NCBI GenBank assembly: GCA_045564915.1
Contig: JBJLGL010000001.1
Span: 248,001 to 312,000, forward strand
DNA from: JAQWRV01 sp045564915
GTDB taxonomy: Bacteria > Pseudomonadota > Alphaproteobacteria > Rhodospirillales > Rhodospirillaceae
Length of the DNA stretch: 64,000 nt
Direction of reading: 5' to 3'
The translations under genes were made by a program, and so were the position numbers. Positions 55,099 through 63,560 of this stretch are shown here, piece after piece. The notes under the pieces were generated by a model. That model searched no databases and was not told the DNA's origin. It saw only the letters and a list, made by a program, of their open reading frames with translations. How positions within the stretch are numbered: position 1 is the first letter of the stretch; each line of letters begins with the position of its first letter.

Positions 55099-56298
55099 AT
55101 GGACACAGGTGCCTTTCAACTTCCGGCTGACGTCGTGGAGATGTGTGGTGTTGCGAAACGCATTGTTCAAGACGAGCTCTTGCCGCTTGAGTCACAATAT
55201 CTACAACACCCTGACCATTCCTTCGGTACAAATCAAACCTCCACTAACCTCAGGCTCGTTTTCGGGCAAGCCGTGCTCGACCGCCTAACAAAGATCTCTC
55301 GTGATACTGGTCTTTGGTACCTCATGGTTCCGGAACAGCATGGTGGCTCTGGCCTCTCCATGCTGGCTCAAATTGCCATTTTGGAACAGTTCAATTATAC
55401 AGCGGTTCCCTTCCCGTTCGCCCATGTTGCTAACATTCTCTATCAATGCGAAGGCGATCAAGTTGACCGTTTCTTAAAGCCTGTCATCGAAGGGGAAAAA
55501 ATCACGTCATTTGCACAAACAGAAGCTAATGCGGGATCAGATCCGGGTGGCATGATGCAAACTAGCGCTGTCCAGGACGGTAATGAATGGGTGCTCAACG
55601 GGACCAAAATGTGGATTAGTGGTGCTGCCGAATCCGATGTCATAATGGTGCAAGCAGTAACGGACAAAGAAAAGCGGCAGCGCGGCGGAGTCACCATGTT
55701 TCTTGTGGACCGTAATAACCCAGGCGTGACTGTCGAAGAGCCAGGTATTCAAACATGGCTGGGCAATAGGCCATCACAATATATTGTTCACTTCGAGAAT
55801 TGCCGCATCTCTTCTAAAGATATACTGGGAGACGTAGGGAACGGCTTCAGATTGGGGCAGCGCTGGCTGACCATTCACGATCGCCTTCTTCGCGGACCTT
55901 TCGCACTGGGTAAGATGCAGCGTGCCTTAGACATGTCTATTGAATGGGCAAAACAACGCGAAACCTTCGGTAAACTGCTATCGGAGCGCCAAGCCATCCA
56001 ATGGAAACTGGTGGACATGTATACCGACCTCCAAGCCTTGCAGTCCATGACATATCAAATGGCTGCCCGTGCCGATACGAGAGAAGACATTCGTACTGAG
56101 GCCAGCATGATCAAGCTAGTTTCTATGAACTGGGGCGCACGATGCGTAGATCATGCCATTCAGATTCATGGGGCTATGGGTGAGTCACTCGAGCTGCCTT
56201 TGACTCTATTCTACCGTTACCTCCGCCATGGTCGGATTGGGGGTGGCACAGACGAAATACAGAAAATGCTGATCGCCCGTAAATTACTTGGGGATTAA
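55099..56298 (+). CDS. Acyl-CoA dehydrogenase-like flavoprotein
   Basis: A 399-residue acyl-CoA dehydrogenase family protein. FAQTEANAGSDPGGMMQTSA and NGTKMWISGAAESDVIMVQA form the FAD-binding middle domain, and AKQRETFGKLLSERQAIQWK is the first helix group of the C-domain. At the end, HGRIGGGTDEIQKMLIARKL aligns with the MCAD active-site loop, but the Glu is Gly. In the alternative IVD-type position there is Asp (HDRLLRGPFALG). The catalytic base is therefore non-standard. Electrons should flow to ETF and the ETF-QO at 22306. It lies 27 bases after the TPP-enzyme gene. Confidence 0.9.
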   Translation: MDTGAFQLPADVVEMCGVAKRIVQDELLPLESQYLQHPDHSFGTNQTSTNLRLVFGQAVLDRLTKISRDTGLWYLMVPEQHGGSGLSMLAQIAILEQFNYTAVPFPFAHVANILYQCEGDQVDRFLKPVIEGEKITSFAQTEANAGSDPGGMMQTSAVQDGNEWVLNGTKMWISGAAESDVIMVQAVTDKEKRQRGGVTMFLVDRNNPGVTVEEPGIQTWLGNRPSQYIVHFENCRISSKDILGDVGNGFRLGQRWLTIHDRLLRGPFALGKMQRALDMSIEWAKQRETFGKLLSERQAIQWKLVDMYTDLQALQSMTYQMAARADTREDIRTEASMIKLVSMNWGARCVDHAIQIHGAMGESLELPLTLFYRYLRHGRIGGGTDEIQKMLIARKLLGD

Positions 56299-56340
56299 AA
56301 CTGCAGCACAAATGATACAAGCTGTTTACAGGATGAGAAT

Positions 56341-57255
56341 ATGTGGCAACCCACACAAATTATGATGAACGGCAAACTCATGCCGTTTGCCCGAGCCAGT
56401 CTGCACCCCATGTCACTGGCTGTAACCTATGCAGCAACCGTGTTTGAGGGTATACGCGCCTATCATAGTCCTGATACTGGAAAGTTCACAATCTTCAGAC
56501 TGAAGGAGCACATCGAGCGGCTGCAGGTAGGTATGAAAGTGATGCGCTTTGACCAAACCTATGAAGTCGACTACATGCGCGACTGCTTAACCCGCCTGCT
56601 TAAAGCTAATGATCCCGACGCTGACGTATATTTCCGCCTTCTTGTTTACATCGAGGGAACAGGATTGCTGGCTTCTACCGGACCTACTGGCTTCACCGCG
56701 GCGGCAATGCCACGTTCTAAACCAAAATTCGCGGAAACGGGAATGGGACTAGGCGTGAGTTCTTGGCAGCGATTGTCCGATAACGCTAGCCCGCCACGAA
56801 TCAAAAGTACAGCGAACTACTTCAATGCCCGCTTGGCTGTTCATCAAGCTAAGGCCGATGGTTATGACGGCGCCCTAATGCTAACGCCAGACGGGAAAGT
56901 CGCGGAAGCACCAATCGCCTGCTTCTTTATGGTAAGGGAAGGACGGCTCATAACTCCGGATTGCACCAGCAATATTCTGGAAAGTATTACCCGGAACACT
57001 ATTCTTACTCGCTATAAAGAATTAACTGGAGAAAGCGTAGAGGAACGTGCGATTGATAGGAGTGAACTCTATTTTGCTGAAGAAGCGTTTCTCTGTGGGA
57101 CGGGACAAGAAATTATTCCGGTTGTGTCTATTGACAAAATGCCAGTCGGATCTGGCGGCATTGGACCCGTAACCCGGAAGGTGACCAAAGATTATTTCGA
57201 CATTGTTCGGGGCAAGGTGGACGATCATCAGGAATGGCGCACAGCTTGTTCTTAG
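56341..57255 (+). CDS. PLP fold-type IV aminotransferase (branched-chain/D-amino-acid type)
   Basis: A 304-residue class IV aminotransferase. SLAVTYAATVFEGIRAYHSP opens the fold. The PLP lysine should be in PRIKSTANYFNARLA. KVAEAPIACFFMVREGRLIT replaces the common E-G-x-G-E-N-x-F motif of IlvE. TSNILESITRNTILTRYKEL and LCGTGQEIIPVVSID are conserved. The family includes branched-chain aminotransferase, D-amino-acid aminotransferase and ADC lyase; the altered motif argues against assuming IlvE function. It lies 42 bases after the acyl-CoA-dehydrogenase gene as the last gene of the hyu operon. Confidence 0.88.
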   Translation: MWQPTQIMMNGKLMPFARASLHPMSLAVTYAATVFEGIRAYHSPDTGKFTIFRLKEHIERLQVGMKVMRFDQTYEVDYMRDCLTRLLKANDPDADVYFRLLVYIEGTGLLASTGPTGFTAAAMPRSKPKFAETGMGLGVSSWQRLSDNASPPRIKSTANYFNARLAVHQAKADGYDGALMLTPDGKVAEAPIACFFMVREGRLITPDCTSNILESITRNTILTRYKELTGESVEERAIDRSELYFAEEAFLCGTGQEIIPVVSIDKMPVGSGGIGPVTRKVTKDYFDIVRGKVDDHQEWRTACS

Positions 57256-57293
57256 TGATTGCGAAAGTGCCTTAATCTAACTCAGAGAAAGTA

Positions 57294-57947
57294 TTACTCA
57301 GAATGATTAGCCTCAATAAACTGACCACTGCGCCATAGCCCTTCTTTGATCGACGTATCAGGATTAGTCAGCCGCCCTTGGCCATTAGGCATGCCACCTT
57401 CCCATTCTCCATAAAATACACCGCCTTCAGGCAATATAAACCTACCCAAGCCATCCGGTTTACCGTCTCTCCAGCGACCGAAATAGATTCCACCACTCGG
57501 GTAGACAAACGTTCCTACACCGTGCTTCTTTCCTTGATTATAGCCACCAGAATAAGTCCCGCCATCATTGTATAGGACGGTACCGTGTCCATGTTCTAAG
57601 CCATCGTGGAGCCCAACATATCGCCCACCTTCTGAATAGGCCCAGGACCCGTTTATTTGTGGCTCATCACCAGTCCATTCAATCGCATACTTGGCACGGT
57701 TCACAAAAACGTAAATAGCATGCCCTTTAGACTTACCGTCTATCCAATTTCCAGTAAAAACACCGCCATTGGAACGCTTTGAAATACCATTGCCGTGATA
57801 CTTACCATTTCTCCAATTACCCTCGTAATCCGAACCGTCATCATAAAGCATGTACCCATACCCATTGGCACAGTCTCCTTCCACACATTCTCCAATTGCA
57901 ACAGAACTGAAAAGTAAATACAGGAATACAGCTGCAGTATAATTCAT
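57294..57947 (-). CDS. Exported MORN-repeat protein
   Basis: A protein of about 217 residues with a signal peptide (MNYTAAVFLYLLFSSVAIGE) followed by about seven MORN repeats, each with the pattern Y-x-G-x-W/Y-x-x-G-K-x-H-G-x-G. Clear ones are DYEGNWRNGKYHGNG, TYSGGYNQGKKHGVG, YFGRWRDGKPDGLG and FYGEWEGGMPNGQG. MORN repeats bind membranes or proteins in eukaryotes; in bacteria the role is mostly unknown. ATG at 57947 starts a good signal peptide, while the open frame extends to 58010. It is convergent with the aminotransferase gene. Confidence 0.83.
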   Translation of the reverse strand: MNYTAAVFLYLLFSSVAIGECVEGDCANGYGYMLYDDGSDYEGNWRNGKYHGNGISKRSNGGVFTGNWIDGKSKGHAIYVFVNRAKYAIEWTGDEPQINGSWAYSEGGRYVGLHDGLEHGHGTVLYNDGGTYSGGYNQGKKHGVGTFVYPSGGIYFGRWRDGKPDGLGRFILPEGGVFYGEWEGGMPNGQGRLTNPDTSIKEGLWRSGQFIEANHSE

Positions 57948-58431
57948 TCTGGGGATACCTAACGTTAAGGGTAATAATAAGCTTTTAAAATGAAGGCACC
58001 GCTTCAGCAAGACGTATAGTCTGCGGCCTTCCCGCTGATCACATCGCTTTAACTTTTTTGAAATAGAGCGTTCGATCTCTCTGTTCCAAACGGGAAAGCT
58101 ACAGGTTACCGACTATACATTTAGAAGGAAGTGCCCTCTATTCCTTCTACATGCTTAATCTCTCGATCATGCCATTTCCGCATAGTCTAACTGATATTCC
58201 TTCTTACTATTATTCTAAGAATACCACATCCCTGCAAATACCTGAGCAGCAAGAAATCTCCTAAACTACTGTTTTATCGTATTTTTTACCACTCCTAACT
58301 TAGAGTTAGCCCCACAACCAGGAGCCAATAAAAAAGTATGATTTGTTATTGCGAATTAGTTGCATTTGCAGTGAATAGTCCATATATAGGCCCATAGCTA
58401 AGTCAAAGTCGAACTCATAGGTAGTAAAAAT
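57948..58431. other. Divergent gap upstream of the TonB-dependent receptor
   Basis: A 484-base gap between the MORN and receptor genes. It has a possible iron-type operator (58350-58364). No supported small gene, tRNA or conserved riboswitch was seen. A purine-rich stretch before the receptor ATG serves as its ribosome site. Confidence 0.45.
58350..58364. promoter_or_regulatory. Possible Fur-type operator before the TonB receptor
   Basis: TGCGAATTAGTTGCA is an imperfect 7-1-7 inverted repeat (five of seven pairs) resembling Fur/Mur-family sites of the TGCRAAT type. It lies 68 bases before the receptor start. TonB-dependent receptors are often iron-controlled, but the match is short and unproven. 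Confidence 0.35.
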
Positions 58432-60714
58432 ATGAAGATAAGACCCCAATTATTAGAATTGAGTTTAGTAGCCTTATTGGCCCTACCAATTCTTGCCGCA
58501 CCGAATGCCGTTTCGAGCCAGGAAGCTGAAGTCGCAGATTCTGATGAAAAAGTCATACCAAAACTGCTTATCGAGGCTATCACAGTGGTCGGGAGCCAGT
58601 TAGAAACACAACAGCTTGCTGGTTCTTCAGATTTTCTAAACGCAGCTGATCTTGCAGTATTTGATTATGGCGATGTTAATCGCCTACTTCGGCAAATTCC
58701 CGGCGTAAATATACAGGAAGAAGATGGATATGGCTTGAGACCTAATATCGGCCTGCGTGCCACAGGACTTGATCGTTCATCGAAAATTGCCTTGATGGAA
58801 GATGGTGTTCTTATTGCCCCTGCTCCCTACGCAGCACCCTCAGCCTATTACTTCCCTCATGTCGCCCGAATGTCTGCGGTTGAGGTTGTAAAGGGACCTA
58901 GTGCGATAAAATATGGGCCTAACACTGTAGGCGGTGCTATTAATTTCCTTTCAACTCCTGCAAGGGAAAGAAATGGTCTCGACGCCGAAGTTTTGTACGG
59001 TTCAGATTCTTTTCTGCAAGTTCATGCCAGCGGTACTGCAAGGTTTGCTTTATCAGATGCATTAGATGTCAGCATTTCTGGGGAAGCCCTTGAATGGCAG
59101 AGTGATGGCTTTAAGGAAATTGACGGTGGAGGAAATACAGGATTCGATATAGACGATTATGTTGGAAAAATCCAACTAACCTCGCGACACTCTGACAACG
59201 TCACTCAAAGTATCCAGTTTAAGATCCAGACCTCAGATGAGATATCCAATGAGACATACCTTGGCCTGACTGAAGCGGATTACGCAGTTGCGCCATTTCG
59301 ACGTTATCGCGGTAGCCAGCGTGATGAAATGGATGCCAAACATGATGGTTATCAGGCAACATATCGAGCTGACTTTGTATCTGGTTTAAGCGTTACAGCC
59401 GTAGCCTATCGTAATGAATTTAGTCGTGATTGGTTTAAGTTAGACAAAGTCGCAGATCCAATTGCTGGCTCCGTAAAGATTAGCAGTCTCTTGAAGAGTC
59501 CAGGTTCGTACTTGGGAGCGTTCGATAACATTCTTGGCGAAGCGGGACATGTCAGTTCCGACAACGCTCTTTCCGTGAAACACAATAATCGATCTTATTT
59601 GTCAAAGGGGATACAGACAGCAATTGAGTTTCCCTTTAAATCTGAATCCATCTCTCACAACATTACAGCCAGTGTTAGGTACCATGAAGATAAAATGGAC
59701 CGATTTCAGTGGGTAGATAAATTCCGAATGGATAACGGTGCCATGGTTCTGACAAGCGCGGGCGTGCCAGGAACAGATAGCAATCGCATTGATTCGGCTG
59801 AAGCGTGGTCTGGATATATTCAAGATGAAATTATCTTTGGACGTTGGACAGCTACTCCAGGATTCCGTATTGAGAGTGTCGATTTGTTGCGCCAGGACTA
59901 CGGGAAAAGAGACTCAACGCGGCAGGGTACAAGTCTAAAGAATACCGTTACAGATGCGACGGCTATTCTACCCGGCATCGCAGTATCCTATGAAATTGAC
60001 CAACAAATGCTTGCATTTGCAGGCGTACATCGCGGATTTGCGCCACCAGCTCCCGGCAAGAATGCAGAAGAGGAAACCTCGATTAACTATGAGGCAGGTA
60101 TACGGTATTTTGACCATGGCCTTAACCTTGAAACTGTTGGATTCTTCACCGACTACGAGAACCTGGTCGGACAATGCACTAATTCTACCGGTGGTGGGTG
60201 CGTTATTGGAGATCAGTTCGACGGAGGCGAAGTACATTCTTATGGTTTAGAGGCTACAGCAAGCTACGATCTTGCCGAACTGATAGACTCCAAGGGTTCC
60301 ATCCCCCTTAATTTCTCTTACACCTATACACAAGCCCGTTTCCAGACAAGCTTCAAAAGTAATTTCGGTCCGTGGAAAGATGTGGTTAAGGGCGACAACC
60401 TGCCATATATTCCTAGCCACCAAGCCACAGTCAGCCTTGGCATCATTGAACCCCAGTGGAGTTTACAAGGCATCCTGAATTACGTCAGTACATCTGGAAG
60501 TCAGGCAGGGCAAGGGCCCATAATGCCCTCGGAAAAAATTGATTCTCGTGTAATCGTCGACTTAGGGGGAAGTGTGAGTCTGACAGAACGTGCTGACCTG
60601 GTCTTACGGATAGAGAATCTTTTTGACAGCGAATACATAGCAGCCCGCAGACCTGCCGGCCTTCGGCCAGGACAACCATTTTCATTGAAGGCTGGGTTTA
60701 AGGTTCGTATTTGA
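58432..60714 (+). CDS. TonB-dependent outer-membrane receptor (FecA-like)
   Basis: A 760-residue receptor. A signal peptide (about 1-33) ends near NAVSSQEAE, and a TonB-box-like EAITVVGSQ follows. The plug domain has LLRQIPGVNIQEEDGYGLRP, IGLRATGLDRSSKIALMEDG and VVKGPSAIKYGPNTVGGAIN. The barrel ends with LRIENLFDSEYIAARRPAGL and a final strand ending in F-K-V-R-I. It is most like Fe(3+)-dicitrate FecA-type receptors but could carry another ligand. A weak Fur-like site lies upstream. No TonB or ABC genes are adjacent. Confidence 0.93.
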   Translation: MKIRPQLLELSLVALLALPILAAPNAVSSQEAEVADSDEKVIPKLLIEAITVVGSQLETQQLAGSSDFLNAADLAVFDYGDVNRLLRQIPGVNIQEEDGYGLRPNIGLRATGLDRSSKIALMEDGVLIAPAPYAAPSAYYFPHVARMSAVEVVKGPSAIKYGPNTVGGAINFLSTPARERNGLDAEVLYGSDSFLQVHASGTARFALSDALDVSISGEALEWQSDGFKEIDGGGNTGFDIDDYVGKIQLTSRHSDNVTQSIQFKIQTSDEISNETYLGLTEADYAVAPFRRYRGSQRDEMDAKHDGYQATYRADFVSGLSVTAVAYRNEFSRDWFKLDKVADPIAGSVKISSLLKSPGSYLGAFDNILGEAGHVSSDNALSVKHNNRSYLSKGIQTAIEFPFKSESISHNITASVRYHEDKMDRFQWVDKFRMDNGAMVLTSAGVPGTDSNRIDSAEAWSGYIQDEIIFGRWTATPGFRIESVDLLRQDYGKRDSTRQGTSLKNTVTDATAILPGIAVSYEIDQQMLAFAGVHRGFAPPAPGKNAEEETSINYEAGIRYFDHGLNLETVGFFTDYENLVGQCTNSTGGGCVIGDQFDGGEVHSYGLEATASYDLAELIDSKGSIPLNFSYTYTQARFQTSFKSNFGPWKDVVKGDNLPYIPSHQATVSLGIIEPQWSLQGILNYVSTSGSQAGQGPIMPSEKIDSRVIVDLGGSVSLTERADLVLRIENLFDSEYIAARRPAGLRPGQPFSLKAGFKVRI

Positions 60715-60796
60715 TAAAACGACTTTTATTAAAATAGGTTTATTCTTTTACTACGACCGCCGGGGCTCCCCCCCTACCCAATAGATCCCGGCTACA

Positions 60797-60833
60797 AGCG
60801 GCGAACTCCATAAAGAGTTCGTCGCTCTTCTTT
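60797..60833. terminator. Convergent terminator between the TonB receptor and the nitrilase
   Basis: AGCGGCGAACTC (60797-60808) pairs with GAGTTCGTCGCT (60815-60826) over a six-base loop CATAAA, with only one G-T pair in twelve. CTTCTTT follows on the plus side. It fits a terminator for the receptor gene and might also act on the convergent nitrilase transcript. Confidence 0.7.
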
Positions 60834-60931
60834 GAACTACACAAGAATATATTTCTTTGTACAAGATATACTAACTATATAAAGGCGTCTTTCTTTAGGC
60901 TTTGTAGTAAGAGGAGCGACGCATCAATCTT

Positions 60932-62926
60932 TTAGATCCCAGTGCGCACACCGAAGTCCACATCAGTTCTAGGGGGCTGATATACACCTGTTCTATTGTA
61001 TCTTTCTAGAACATCGCGTAACTGCTTATACCCTTGATATGGATTAACATAAGGGTCACCAGCCCACACATCCAGTGGCATACCTATTTCTTTGTTAGCA
61101 TAAATGGCTGCGTAGGCGCCGGGATCATCCCAAATTACAGAGTTCATAGTAGTATCCTGACGGGCCATACGTAGCTCACGAAGGTCCAATGATCCGGACA
61201 TAAAGGCACGCCCTGCGGTGTCGATCTCACCCATGACTGATCCATCAAAGTGAATAATACGGCTGTATCCGCGCTCAAGCACACTAGGGTGTACTCCATT
61301 GGGATCCAGGTATTCGCCACCATTACGGGGCGCCAGAATATATGCAGTATTCTCAAATCCCCGGGTTTGGCGCGTAAGCTCCCACGGCAAACGGTCAGCA
61401 CCATGGGGATCAGAAGTACAATGAATAATTACCTCCGCGCCACGGTGAACTAACATACGAGCAGTTTCTCCAACTGTGTGATCAAAACACACCATAGTAG
61501 CTAGCTTGCCTAGAGGGGTGTCAGCTACGGGGAATAGATAGTCGTAACCAAAAACATCTACATACTGGGTGAAAATGCTGCCTGGCGTACAGTCAGGGAA
61601 AAATCCCCATACATCAGCACAATGAATCTTGCGGTACCGGTGAATTAGATCGCCACTATCATTAATGATGAAGGCACAGTTAAAAACCCGACCTGGAAAC
61701 TTGGGGTCCTTTTCCAATGCCGAGCCAGCGATATAGACCTTATTCTTGGCACAAAATTCACCTAGTTGATCGGACTCTGGCCCAGGAAAAGAAATAGCTA
61801 TACGCTCAAATGTGGCTGGTGTTCGCCTACCGTATCCTCCCTGGCCATGCAAAAAGAACTCTGGATAACACAGCAAACGCGTGGTTGGTCCGGAGGCACT
61901 GCGTTCTGTAATAGATAATGCATCTTCAAGGTTCTTTTGAATGATAGATTTGGGGTCGTTGGTGCTTTTTTGAATAAACCGGGGTTCAGGCTGCACCACA
62001 AGGACGTCATAACGTTCCTCTTGTTGCCCTTTGATAGCATTGCGCGTGGCTTGACTAACTTGGCGTGCGAGGGCTTCCTTGATCCATCCTGATTTAGTTT
62101 TAGGTAATACCCTACTAGGTTGCTGCTTCTTAACAGCCTGCAACCCTTTCACATAAAGGTTAGCCCGCACATGGACAGGTGGATTATAGTAAGGGTTCTG
62201 CCGTCTGATACGCAGAGTTTCAATATCTGCACAAACAGATAGGAAAGTTTCGTCTTTTCCTATACGCAGTTTGCGATATGTCCAGGAATAGAAACCACCC
62301 CCTGGGGGAAGAGACACATCGTTTCCTCTCCGTGTTATATGGCTCGGTGTAGCACAAGCCACATAAGCTAGATTTTCATACGCCCTAACCAACCGCGCAT
62401 TTAATCGAGATTCATAACTATAATCACGCCGCTCAATCGCAGGATTAAGAATTATCTCTGCACCATGCCAAGTTAGCGCTCTACCTAAATGAGTTTGAAA
62501 AATATCTTCTCCCACCAAAAGGCCCACAACTCCGAGTGGGGTTTTGGCAGTAGGAAATTTTGCCCTCTTTCCAAGTTCACAGGTGGTGTCACTAAATCCA
62601 GTCAAATAGTCAGGAGTGACCTTAGGTACACGCAGTAAAGCTTCACCATCCGGTCCGAACAAGAATCCAATCGTTTGCGCCGTCTTTAAACCTCTAGGGA
62701 TAACTGGGGCTGCACCCGCTAGGTATAGGGCGTGCTCTTTAGCTAAGCTAGCTAGCGTTTTAAATATCATTAATTCAGGTTTGTATTTACTAGTACTTTC
62801 TCCAAGTGGGAGTAGAACAAGAAGAGGGTCATCACTAGAAGTGCGCTCCAGTTGGGCGGCAGACAAAAGGCTATCTAACTTTTGTATATTCTCAGTTGAC
62901 CATGACTGTTGAGTCATAACGAGCAT
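60932..62926 (-). CDS. Double-domain nitrilase-family protein (first domain inactive)
   Basis: A 664-residue protein with two carbon-nitrogen hydrolase domains. The second (about 305-600) has the full Glu-Lys-Cys triad: Glu356 in LLCYPEFF, Lys433 in HRYRKIHCADVWG and Cys480 in LATMVCFDHTVGE. The first (about 33-260) keeps Glu43 and Lys102, but Gly139 stands where Cys is needed (GLLVGEDIFQTH). The first copy is thus probably structural or regulatory. Such enzymes cleave amides or nitriles; the substrate is unknown. It overlaps the ferredoxin gene by 13 bases and follows a good GGAG site, so it belongs to the molybdoenzyme operon. Confidence 0.88.
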   Translation of the reverse strand: MLVMTQQSWSTENIQKLDSLLSAAQLERTSSDDPLLVLLPLGESTSKYKPELMIFKTLASLAKEHALYLAGAAPVIPRGLKTAQTIGFLFGPDGEALLRVPKVTPDYLTGFSDTTCELGKRAKFPTAKTPLGVVGLLVGEDIFQTHLGRALTWHGAEIILNPAIERRDYSYESRLNARLVRAYENLAYVACATPSHITRRGNDVSLPPGGGFYSWTYRKLRIGKDETFLSVCADIETLRIRRQNPYYNPPVHVRANLYVKGLQAVKKQQPSRVLPKTKSGWIKEALARQVSQATRNAIKGQQEERYDVLVVQPEPRFIQKSTNDPKSIIQKNLEDALSITERSASGPTTRLLCYPEFFLHGQGGYGRRTPATFERIAISFPGPESDQLGEFCAKNKVYIAGSALEKDPKFPGRVFNCAFIINDSGDLIHRYRKIHCADVWGFFPDCTPGSIFTQYVDVFGYDYLFPVADTPLGKLATMVCFDHTVGETARMLVHRGAEVIIHCTSDPHGADRLPWELTRQTRGFENTAYILAPRNGGEYLDPNGVHPSVLERGYSRIIHFDGSVMGEIDTAGRAFMSGSLDLRELRMARQDTTMNSVIWDDPGAYAAIYANKEIGMPLDVWAGDPYVNPYQGYKQLRDVLERYNRTGVYQPPRTDVDFGVRTGI

Positions 62927-63546
62927 GGGGGCTCTCCTTTACTCATATAAAATACAGACGGTTTAGTTTCCTTATCCGGCAGCAGAGTCCAAACTCTATC
63001 GTCAGCAACCAAATGTTGAATACTTTCGCCTTCTTCGCCACCTCCAACCTCACCAAAGATCCGCGCTTTAGTGGGGCAGACCTCGACGCAAGCTGGCTCT
63101 CTTTCATCGTCAATACGGTGATAGCAAAAGTCGCATTTAGCAATGGTCCCTAGTTTAGCCCGTTTCACATCAGGACGTTGAAAATCAGAACCATCGGGGA
63201 ATAAGGTGCGTTCATCAAAGACATGAAAACGTTGATCATACGGGCAACCAAGAATACATGCACCGCAACCAATACATTTGTCCCAGTCCACTAGAACAAT
63301 ACCATCTTTCTCACGAGCATAGGTAGCAGTGGTAGGGCAGACATCAATACAAGGTGCATCATCACAATGATTGCACATCACCGGCAAGAAATGGCGTTTT
63401 GAATCCGGATAGGTGCCAGTCTCTTGTTCCAAAATCTTTGTAAAATTAATCTCTGCGGGCGAGTTATGCTCCACCTTGCAAGCAATAACACATGCGTTAC
63501 AACCGATACAGCGATCTAGATCCATAACCATACCGTACTTGCTCAT
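62914..63546 (-). CDS. Four-cluster ferredoxin subunit of a molybdopterin oxidoreductase
   Basis: A 210-residue DmsB/PsrB/NrfC-type iron-sulfur protein. The Cys groups CIGCNACVIACKVEH, CNHCDDAPCIDVCPTTA, CIGCGACILGCPYDQ and CDFCYHRIDDEREPACVEVC supply sixteen cysteines for four [4Fe-4S] clusters. It should carry electrons to or from the molybdopterin subunit encoded 14 bases upstream. No signal peptide is present; such subunits are usually exported together with a Tat-signalled partner or act at the membrane. The membrane anchor subunit is not seen here. Confidence 0.94.
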   Translation of the reverse strand: MSKYGMVMDLDRCIGCNACVIACKVEHNSPAEINFTKILEQETGTYPDSKRHFLPVMCNHCDDAPCIDVCPTTATYAREKDGIVLVDWDKCIGCGACILGCPYDQRFHVFDERTLFPDGSDFQRPDVKRAKLGTIAKCDFCYHRIDDEREPACVEVCPTKARIFGEVGGGEEGESIQHLVADDRVWTLLPDKETKPSVFYMSKGEPPCSL

Positions 63547-63560
63547 ATACGCGTCCTTTT

